From Symsagittifera roscoffensis (lineage: Eukaryota; Xenacoelomorpha; Acoela; Convolutidae), in NCBI RefSeq assembly GCF_963678635.1, contig NC_087064.1, positions 15,489,802 through 15,553,801 of the forward strand: a DNA stretch of 64,000 bases, written 5' to 3'. Positions 56,528 to 64,000 of this stretch are shown one piece after another; positions within the stretch are counted from its first letter, which is position 1; each line of letters opens with the position of its first letter. Position numbers and translations under genes: made by a program. The notes under the pieces were generated by a model, which saw nothing but the letters and a program-made list of their open reading frames with translations, was not told the DNA's origin and did no database searches.

Positions 56528-57444
56528 CAGAGAGATTTGAATTTAACTTAGAAATTAGTTGGACTCTCCCGAGCACTTCAGCAGCCGCAATAAACCAGTA
56601 TACCCTAGATCTATTGAGCCTAGCAGAGACTAGTTAAACAACCTGAGACTAGATAGTATAAGAGTAAGATTAGGATCGGTATTAGACTAAGAAGTTGCAC
56701 GAATCTATCCGGCCGAAAATAAGATAGCGTGACGAGCAGACGGTGTACCCTATCCGAAATTACTCTATGAGTTATACACCCCAGACCTAACTCATCTGGT
56801 GCGACCATAAGTCTCGAACAAGACCTTACTAGATTAGAATTAACCAAAATTAGATTAGAAATTAGACAAAAACATTTACAAAATGTTATACGACAATAAT
56901 TTAATTGAAATGTCTCTCCGACTCAATAGATCAGAGCCAATATTCCGAACCATAATAGAACTACCCGGAATTGGAAGAAGACATCGAACCAAAGACGACA
57001 TACGACAAAGTAGAAACTTGCCGTATAGTTATATGATAGTTCGGCAAAAGCCAGAACAAACTTTTATATTTCGAATACTACTTGCAATGAATTTAGATTT
57101 CCATTTGCAAACATAAAACCTTGAAGTAAATCTTCAAAATCATTTCAGGCGCTAAACAAATTAATATTATACAATAACGATTGATAAAAAGATCTAAGAT
57201 CGTTTTCCTAAAACTCTGCAGTATTATACAAAACATGTTTGAAGAATATTTATTGGAAAATAAAAATAAAAATTAGTAGCATGACAATAAATGGTTAGTA
57301 ATCATAAATCATCCTGTTGTTCCAGCTTCATCACCTAAAACATAACAGCAATCATAAACCCACTAATATCATCAAAACACTAAATCTTTCCTTTACACAA
57401 ATTTAAAACTTTATAAAAATTTAAAGTCACTTAATTTAAAATCA

Positions 57445-57529
57445 GATCATCAAGGCTTATCCTTGGATCTTAAATAATTTTCTACTTAATTAAATTTTAA
57501 ATTTGATCATCAAGGCTTATCCTTGGATC
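57445..57529 (+). repeat. Two identical GATC-bounded hairpins in the leader
   Basis: 25-base copies at 57445-57469 and 57505-57529, 60 bp apart. Each folds as GATC, a 2-base bulge, CAAGG, loop CTTAT, CCTTG, GATC. The flanks are also similar (ACTTAATT and TTTAAA strings). They sit about 520 bases before ORF1, where a packaging or translation signal could be. The function is unknown. Confidence 0.7.
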
Positions 57530-57584
57530 AAACAGAACAACTTTGTTCTCCCCCACCCACTTAATTAGTGTCTAACGACCTCAA

Positions 57585-57960
57585 ACGTCGATTCACTACC
57601 CAACCCTTTCTAAAAACCCAAGACTAATAGAAATTTTTAAACAAAACTAATCATTCAAATTAGGATAAACAGTGAAGAACTTCGGTTATTCATCCTTCAC
57701 TTGACCCCTCCTCTTACCAGACCCAGGATAAATCTTAGACTTAGTAAGTTTAAAATAGTATCTAACGAACTACTCGCGTTCTAATTATACCTGAACCTTG
57801 TGGATCGATTTACTATTCTCCAACCCTTGAACACAATCACTACCCCTAAGTAAGATTAAGTAAGTTAACACCTTAGCTTATACTATTCACGAGAAAGTAA
57901 AAATCATTCTTCGGAATCGATATACTTTTCTCTCCAACCCTGAACAATTAGACCCAGGTT
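57585..57960 (+). repeat. Imperfect repeats in retroelement leader
   Basis: Three related blocks near 57589 (GTCGATTCACTACCCAACCC), 57801 (GATCGATTTACTATTCTCC, then CAACCCTTGAAC) and 57915 (AATCGATATACTTTTCTCTC, then CAACCCTGAAC). Two TCTAACGAMCT strings lie nearby. Confidence 0.55.
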
Positions 57961-58045
57961 AAGCTAACCAAAAAATCGTAAGAACTAACAGTTTAAGTCA
58001 ATAGAAATCATTTAACAACCTTTTGCATCCGTCATTCTAAACCTT

Positions 58046-58513
58046 ATGTCATTTAAAAACCTAGGAAATAAACAAACAATCATTTTACACAATTGTGAAA
58101 TAGATAACAAAAAATACGACCTTGTAATCACACCTCATACACAAACAGTTGGATACATTCGAACAAAACGACAAACACTAAAGAGAAAAATAATAACTAA
58201 ACAAAGACAAATAACACGAAAAAGATTTTCAAAAAATCGAAACGCATTTTCAGAATCAGAAACCAACAGTTTAGACGAACTTTACAAATTAAAAGAATCA
58301 ATAGATAAAAATTACCCACAACACGATCAATTATATTTTTCTGACTCAGAAACAACTTCAAATTCATCACAAAGAGGAAAAAGAAGAATAAAAAAGCAGT
58401 ATAAACACAAACCAGTACATCTATACAATTGGAATCAACCAATTCGACACATTAATAATTACATATTAACAGTCATCGAACGAAAAAATGAGTTCAACGC
58501 ACACCCCAGGTGA
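58046..58513 (+). CDS. ORF1, small basic protein of the A-rich retroelement
   Basis: 155 codons from ATG to TGA. Rich in Lys/Arg, with clusters such as TKRQTLKRK, TRKRFSKNR and GKRRIKKQYKHK, and a Ser/Glu/Asp patch (SESETNS, SDSETTSNSSQR) between them. No zinc finger, membrane or enzyme motif is seen. The stop lies 26 nt inside the gag-pol ORF, which is in the +1 frame. It could be a nucleic-acid-binding or nuclear-targeting accessory protein, or an N-terminal Gag extension joined by frameshifting. I know of no match. Confidence 0.65.
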   Translation: MSFKNLGNKQTIILHNCEIDNKKYDLVITPHTQTVGYIRTKRQTLKRKIITKQRQITRKRFSKNRNAFSESETNSLDELYKLKESIDKNYPQHDQLYFSDSETTSNSSQRGKRRIKKQYKHKPVHLYNWNQPIRHINNYILTVIERKNEFNAHPR

Positions 58514-61500
58514 CGAAACTCCAGATGATGATGAAATCTTTCCTTTTATAGTAGATGCAGATACTGATAGAGGACAACACATATTTTGTCAAAATTTACT
58601 CGTAAATTTATTTGAACCCGGAATCAGTCCATGTAAAACAGAGTTCCCCGATGTAAAAATCAAAAGACAAATCATAGATCACTATCTAAAAGATATATGC
58701 AACATAACACAACAGTATGGAATCTACTCTATAGAATTCACTTCCCCAAACCATAATAATAGAACATATACTATTCAAACAGACGACCTTGATTTAGAAT
58801 TTTCAAAAGTTTTTTCAGAATATATAAAAAGCATCCAATACCATAACTCACAAAGAGCAAACTCCATTTTCACCAATGAAGTTTTCGCACTAATATATAG
58901 TTATATTTCGATATTAGAAAATGAACTCCCATTAACAAATGTCTCACCGACAGAAACATCTAAACATTTAAGAGTACGACATGAAATCACACTACTCTCT
59001 AGTTATTTAAACATTATTAAAGAAAATTTCACGAAAGACGACGTTTCACAACATACCAAACACGATTTACAAAAAATTTTAGCATGGTTCATAATAGATT
59101 ATTTCACACACAATATTGATTTAATTGCACAAGCAAGAAAAAATTTTAGACCCCAAAATTCGAACGATGATACCGCTATCACAGAACAATCAGATTATGT
59201 TTGGGACCCCGAATGGTCTCATCCAGCATTTATAAGCTTCCCACAATCAATCTCAAGTCAAGCAATAAGTACAATATCTTACATAAGAGATTATGTAAGA
59301 GTAATACCATTAACAATTGATGCAACACCATTAAACTATAATACATTTTTACCCGATACACAAAATAATAGTTTAAACTCTACAGTCATACACAATGAAA
59401 ACCTCAATGGAACTAGGAATCTTACTCAACAAGATATCCAGACACCATCACACTTCATAAATGAAGAAATTGTACACACAACAACTACACAACAAAGTAT
59501 TTCACCAATACGCCCAAATTTAACAACACCAAGAAATACAAATCCTTCACAAACACAGGTAACCTTACAATCAACCGTTAAACCTTCGGTTGCCCCTAAA
59601 TATTCACATATGGATTACCAAACATACAAACCCATGACAATACCATCAAAAACACGCAAAACATTCACTAGAAACAACTTTGCAGACCATAATTATAATT
59701 ATACACATCCATCAAAAACAAATTATCAACCACAAAGGAATTTTAATCAATATACAAAACCTCGAAACTGGGATAACCCAACGGCCCAATATAATTCCAC
59801 AAATTTTCAACCAAATCCTCCACAGGATCGCAGTGGAAATTACCCATTTTTTCAACAAAATAAAAATAAAAAACAAACATCTTATCAAATGGATTATTTA
59901 TCCTCAGATGAAGATTTCTTACAACCAGATATATTTGCACCAAATACTCAAGAATATCGTAGACAAGGAATACAGAAAACACGTACAAATCATAGAAATT
60001 TTTCTCCACAATCAATAGATGCACAATATCAACAACCAATTCAACAACAAAATCCAATTAATACACAATCTTTTCAACCAATTCAACAACAAAATCCAAT
60101 GACTACACACTCGTATCAACCATCACAAATGCAAAATGAAATACCACTCCCGTATTATCTTCAACAACATGAAATAACAAGAAACCAACTTTCAAATTTT
60201 TCTCAAATGCCAAATGCAGCTGAATCATTACAAATGACAATGAATCCATACCTTATGGGTGGATCATCAATAACATCAAACAAACCTTTAATGGTTTTCA
60301 CAGGAACAGACCCTGAATACTCTGTAGAAGATTACTTAAATGCAGTAACAGCAAATTTGATTTTAAATATAGGACCTGAACCAATTAATACGCCACTACA
60401 TCAAAACTGGATACATCGACGCACAGCGTTGATACAAACAACCTTAGATGGCGCAGCCCAAAAATGGTTTTCAGTACTACCTCAAGAAATAAAATCAAAC
60501 TGGAAAAGATTTACACAAGAATTTTCAAAAATGTTTGACTCCGAAAGAAACAAACAACAACAAAGAGTTTTATGTAATGAAATTCGCAGATTACCAAACG
60601 AAACCATCAAACAAATAGCAGTAAGAATCGAAACACTAGTTCGAAAAACATATTCACTAAATACACACGACTATAAAAACACTAAGATGACAGAAATCTT
60701 AATGATGACCTTAACACCACAATTAAGGAAAATAGCAATAAAAAAGAGAGCATCCCATCCTTCTTCAATTCGAGAACCCGATTTAGATTTTAGAAAACTA
60801 GTAGACAAACTAGAACAAGCAGAAATCACGATGAAACTAGAAGAAACGGAGAATTTGAAATTACAATACGTTAACAAAATTGAAACGACTCCCACTAATA
60901 TTAATAATATACAAGAATCAGAAACAGATCTCGTTGAAAAAATCACTGAAATACTCAATATTTACGAAAAGAACCCGAACTTTAAAGGCAAACCATCTTT
61001 CAAGAAATGGTGTAATTATTGCCGACGATACGGACATAGTATTTCCGAATGTAGACAAAAACAGCAAGATAGTCAAAATAAACCTCAAAAATACAAAGAA
61101 CCAAATAAATCATTTTATCAATACATGAAAAAAGATCAAAATCTACCAAACAAAAATGTATACAGCAACAACAGTTCAGGAAAACCACTCCCGAACAATA
61201 CAAGCTATACAAGAAATCAATCTCCATATAACTCAAGTTATAGAGGAAGATCACCAGAACGAAGGAACACGTATAATTCATCACAAAATCACTACAATAG
61301 ACCGAATAGTCGAAATAACTACTCCAGATCAAATTCAAATACACAACGATTTGTTTCTAGATCTAATTCCCAATCAAGAAATAACTACTATCCAAACAAC
61401 CAATCACGAAATTCATCATACAATAGGAATAGAAACTACTCCTATAATAGAAATAGAAGTTATTCAAACAATCGAAATCAGAATTACCCGAACAATCGAT

Positions 61501-64000
61501 CAAGGAATAACTCATATAATAGATCGAACTATAACAGACAAAACAATAATTACCAAAACAGATCGCGAAATAATTCACAAAATCGACACCCAAGTTATAA
61601 TAATCGTTATAGAAATTATTCCCAATCACCACACCGGAATAATAATCACTACAATAACTCTAATAATCGTCATAGAAGTAGTACACCTAAACATCAAAGA
61701 CAAATCAATCAAGTACAAGCTAACCCAGAAACAACATCAGACCCCCCAGGTATTGATGACACAGTAACTGATACGTTACAACTTAATCAAATAAACTGTA
61801 CATCATCAGATTCAGAAAGTGATACTGAAAACACTCTTGCTATCAATATGATAAAAGTCGAAAATGACTATGAATCTGTCATATATGAACAACCCTTTCC
61901 ATCACACATATATGAAAATCAATCAGAATTTCTTCAAAATCATTACACTACACCCATTAATTCCACACCAACGACGCAAGAAACAAACGAGATTAACACT
62001 ACAGATCAAACCAATAAAAATACCAAAACAAAATGCTTGAATACAAACCACATTTATCAAAATATACAAAAAGAACAACCCAAAGAAAAAATTTGGACAA
62101 TACCATTTCTATTAGAAAGCCCAAGAAATAAAGAATTTCAACCACCAGACCTTGAAATAGATTTTTTAATTGATTCAGGAGCAGAATCAAACATAATAAA
62201 CATTCCCACATGGAATGAAATAAAAACTTTACACCCAAAGCTAACACCTCTTGAAACCTCCAGTAAGTTAGCGACAGCACAAGGATCAACATTGATAAAC
62301 TACGGAAAAATCCAATTATTTCTCCTCCCTACCAGAACAATGGAGCAAAGCAAACTTCTAAACAAGCCATTTAAACAAATATTCCATATTACTGATATTA
62401 AATATAACATCATTGGTATACCATTTATTTCAAAGTATATACCAACAATTAACATACTAAATAGTAAAATATTAATCAAAGATAAATATACAAAAACAAA
62501 AGAAACATCATTAACATTTTTTCAAAGATTAAATAAACAACCACCATTCTTTTCAAAATTTTATCCGATATTTAATCAACAAAGAAAACACCTGAAACCA
62601 CTATCAGGAAACATCTATAATTTTTCAATAAAACAAGTTCATCAATATGATAAAGAACAAAACAAACAAAAATTTTATATGTCAGATTTTGAATTCAAAC
62701 CTATTCATAAATTTTTCAAAATTACAATCTCTTCAATAAAATATTTGAAAAATTCGAATTCAGATATTATTTCCTTACATGTTTATAACAACACACCTTA
62801 CCAAGTAACATTACCTTTAGGACTTTTAGGATATTGTGAAACTAACGCTACAATATCACCAATACACGAAAAAGCCTATCGCGTAAATAATATACTCCAA
62901 TTACTAGATATTTGCCAATCTACAATTCTTAATGAAGAATTATCTATAAATAATATAATAAGTAACGAAAACAGAAATACGGATTATTTCACAAAAACTC
63001 CATATTTCAAACCTACATTCAACATCAGTAACTACACAGAGGACCAACAGAAATTTTTAACAATGTTTAATTTCCAACATTCACAAATAACACAAGACGA
63101 ATTCGAAAAATTAGCCAAACAGCTAATTAAATATTCATCAGTCTATGCAACATCAAAATTCGATGTTGGCAAAATCAGTTCATCACTACATCTCCCATTA
63201 AAACCAGACGCAGTTTTCAAAAAACAAAGAGCAAGTAAAGTACCAATTCACTTACATGATAAAGTAAACAGATTACTCGATATTTTAGAACAGTACAATA
63301 TTATATCACCAGTTAATAAAGAAGAACAACCAAAAGGCAACACATTCATCAACCCCGTTATCATTCTAGCTAAAGGAGAATCATTAAAAATCGTTCTCGA
63401 TGCTAGATACCTCAATTCACTCATAGATGAATCAAAATGTAATTGGCCCATTGAACCAATACAAGTTATTTTAACAAAAATAAACGGCAAATACTTCACA
63501 ACCGCCGACATGAATAGTGCATACAATCAAATGCCACTAGATGAACAATCACGACGTTTAACACAATTTGTTATCGGAAACCAACAATATGAATTCAACC
63601 GCTTATTCTATGGAATATCCATAGGACCAGCAGCATTTTCAGCCTTTATGAGCAAAATTTTTAGACCACTAATACTCAAGAAAAACGCAATCACCTATTT
63701 AGACGATGTTTTTATGCAATCACAATCAAAAGACGAAATGTTCAAAGTTTTAGAAACATATCACCAAATACTTCAGAATGAAAATCTGAAGGCCGCCCCC
63801 GATAAATCACATTTCTTTTTGACAAGAGTTAAATTCTTAGGACATAACATAGAAAGAAAAACAATCACTCCACTGAAATCACGCATTGACGCTATTCAAA
63901 AACTTCAACCACCAACAAATAAAAAGAAAATCCAAGAGTTCCTTGGAATGTTAAACTTTTTAAGTAAATATGTTTATAAAATGCAATTATATCTACGACC
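58488..64000 (+). CDS. Gag-Pol polyprotein of the A-rich retroelement (partial)
   Basis: Open from ATG 58488 to the window end, more than 1837 codons without a stop. Residues 1-600 form a long Gag N-terminal region with Gln/Asn/Thr-rich stretches. A capsid-like helical region is at about 600-790 (PLMVFTGTDPEYSVEDYLNA, then AAQKWFSVLP). A CCHC zinc knuckle is at 842-855 (CNYCRRYGHSISEC). Next is an Asn/Arg/Ser/Tyr-rich low-complexity domain (about 885-1070). The aspartic protease active site is DSGA (residue 1229). The RT has FTTADMNSAYNQMPL, FYGISIGP and the catalytic YLDD (1737-1740). RNase H and integrase would lie beyond the window. Gag and Pol are in one frame. Apparently intact, unlike the other elements here. 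Confidence 0.9.
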   Translation, partial: MSSTHTPGDETPDDDEIFPFIVDADTDRGQHIFCQNLLVNLFEPGISPCKTEFPDVKIKRQIIDHYLKDICNITQQYGIYSIEFTSPNHNNRTYTIQTDDLDLEFSKVFSEYIKSIQYHNSQRANSIFTNEVFALIYSYISILENELPLTNVSPTETSKHLRVRHEITLLSSYLNIIKENFTKDDVSQHTKHDLQKILAWFIIDYFTHNIDLIAQARKNFRPQNSNDDTAITEQSDYVWDPEWSHPAFISFPQSISSQAISTISYIRDYVRVIPLTIDATPLNYNTFLPDTQNNSLNSTVIHNENLNGTRNLTQQDIQTPSHFINEEIVHTTTTQQSISPIRPNLTTPRNTNPSQTQVTLQSTVKPSVAPKYSHMDYQTYKPMTIPSKTRKTFTRNNFADHNYNYTHPSKTNYQPQRNFNQYTKPRNWDNPTAQYNSTNFQPNPPQDRSGNYPFFQQNKNKKQTSYQMDYLSSDEDFLQPDIFAPNTQEYRRQGIQKTRTNHRNFSPQSIDAQYQQPIQQQNPINTQSFQPIQQQNPMTTHSYQPSQMQNEIPLPYYLQQHEITRNQLSNFSQMPNAAESLQMTMNPYLMGGSSITSNKPLMVFTGTDPEYSVEDYLNAVTANLILNIGPEPINTPLHQNWIHRRTALIQTTLDGAAQKWFSVLPQEIKSNWKRFTQEFSKMFDSERNKQQQRVLCNEIRRLPNETIKQIAVRIETLVRKTYSLNTHDYKNTKMTEILMMTLTPQLRKIAIKKRASHPSSIREPDLDFRKLVDKLEQAEITMKLEETENLKLQYVNKIETTPTNINNIQESETDLVEKITEILNIYEKNPNFKGKPSFKKWCNYCRRYGHSISECRQKQQDSQNKPQKYKEPNKSFYQYMKKDQNLPNKNVYSNNSSGKPLPNNTSYTRNQSPYNSSYRGRSPERRNTYNSSQNHYNRPNSRNNYSRSNSNTQRFVSRSNSQSRNNYYPNNQSRNSSYNRNRNYSYNRNRSYSNNRNQNYPNNRSRNNSYNRSNYNRQNNNYQNRSRNNSQNRHPSYNNRYRNYSQSPHRNNNHYNNSNNRHRSSTPKHQRQINQVQANPETTSDPPGIDDTVTDTLQLNQINCTSSDSESDTENTLAINMIKVENDYESVIYEQPFPSHIYENQSEFLQNHYTTPINSTPTTQETNEINTTDQTNKNTKTKCLNTNHIYQNIQKEQPKEKIWTIPFLLESPRNKEFQPPDLEIDFLIDSGAESNIINIPTWNEIKTLHPKLTPLETSSKLATAQGSTLINYGKIQLFLLPTRTMEQSKLLNKPFKQIFHITDIKYNIIGIPFISKYIPTINILNSKILIKDKYTKTKETSLTFFQRLNKQPPFFSKFYPIFNQQRKHLKPLSGNIYNFSIKQVHQYDKEQNKQKFYMSDFEFKPIHKFFKITISSIKYLKNSNSDIISLHVYNNTPYQVTLPLGLLGYCETNATISPIHEKAYRVNNILQLLDICQSTILNEELSINNIISNENRNTDYFTKTPYFKPTFNISNYTEDQQKFLTMFNFQHSQITQDEFEKLAKQLIKYSSVYATSKFDVGKISSSLHLPLKPDAVFKKQRASKVPIHLHDKVNRLLDILEQYNIISPVNKEEQPKGNTFINPVIILAKGESLKIVLDARYLNSLIDESKCNWPIEPIQVILTKINGKYFTTADMNSAYNQMPLDEQSRRLTQFVIGNQQYEFNRLFYGISIGPAAFSAFMSKIFRPLILKKNAITYLDDVFMQSQSKDEMFKVLETYHQILQNENLKAAPDKSHFFLTRVKFLGHNIERKTITPLKSRIDAIQKLQPPTNKKKIQEFLGMLNFLSKYVYKMQLYLR

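Larger units (their letters stand above)
56495..64000 (+). mobile_element. A-rich Ty3-like LTR retroelement, 5' part
   Basis: Strand composition shifts to strongly A-rich and G-poor and stays so to the window end. Contents: candidate LTR/leader (56495-58045), ORF1, and a gag-pol ORF still open at 64000. The left edge is uncertain. TGTAAGTGCTGAAG near 56495 is a possible LTR start and an AATAAA lies at about 56589, but the second LTR is outside the window so LTR limits cannot be confirmed, and I found no convincing PBS. Different in composition and coding layout from the GNPAT-intron element. Confidence 0.8.

Noticed and set aside
58483-58489. A AAA AAT heptamer as a -1 frameshift site between ORF1 and gag-pol
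   Set aside because: A -1 slip would read TGA as the very next codon (58489-58491). Gag-pol is in the +1 frame, so a -1 mechanism cannot join them.

Overview
This is an AT-rich, intron-bearing nuclear window from an animal, most likely an invertebrate. The evidence is the content: a spliced peroxisomal DHAP acyltransferase gene (GNPAT), a spliced mitochondrial ribosomal protein uL16 gene (MRPL16), a type II membrane protein gene that looks BRICHOS-like, and remnants of Ty3/gypsy, BEL/Pao, FLYWCH/MULE, hAT-like and tRNA-derived SINE elements. I cannot name the species. Nothing prokaryotic is present.

Layout. 1-8.4 kb is mostly non-coding, with short tandem repeats, tRNA-like SINE heads, a broken MULE/FLYWCH fragment (minus strand, 4.0-4.7 kb) and a possible small secreted-protein ORF (7.8-8.1 kb, minus). 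8.5-19.0 kb is GNPAT on the plus strand: five coding exons, all introns phase 0, about 706 aa, all four acyltransferase motifs and a C-terminal SKL. A 7.36-kb Ty3/gypsy element (minus strand, 352-bp LTRs, GCTCC target-site duplication) sits in intron 3. An 8.35-kb tandem duplication follows. Unit 1 is 11470-19812 and unit 2 is 19813-28177, and the breakpoints lie in the retroelement pol and in MRPL16 exon 2. This gives one complete GNPAT, one 5'-truncated GNPAT copy (25.9-27.4 kb), one truncated MRPL16 (19.2-19.8 kb) and one complete MRPL16 (27.6-28.8 kb). A small membrane-protein ORF follows at 29.0-29.3 kb. The close same-strand spacing of GNPAT, MRPL16 and this ORF would fit an operon-like unit.

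29.3-33 kb holds dispersed SINE-type repeats. 32954-51290 is a second tandem duplication with three head-to-tail units of 7.4, 8.0 and 3.0 kb. Each carries a hAT-like C-terminal ORF and the 5' part of a decayed BEL/Pao element. The first two also carry the last two exons of the minus-strand membrane-protein gene and a decayed ~170-bp satellite. The third unit lost these by a deletion at an ATTG microhomology. The rest of the BEL/Pao element runs to 53.3 kb, and the upstream exons of the membrane-protein gene lie at 54.2-56.0 kb.

From about 56.5 kb to the window end is a separate, strongly A-rich plus-strand Ty3-like retroelement. It has a repeat-rich leader with two copies of a GATC-bounded hairpin, a small basic ORF1 (155 aa), and a very long intact gag-pol ORF that overlaps ORF1 by 26 nt in the +1 frame and runs off the window in the reverse transcriptase domain.

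Main themes: three tandem duplications, each with a breakpoint inside a retroelement; host exons duplicated or truncated as a result; and one apparently intact retroelement with an unusual coding layout. All domain calls rest on motifs read by eye and on exon-phase consistency, with no database search.
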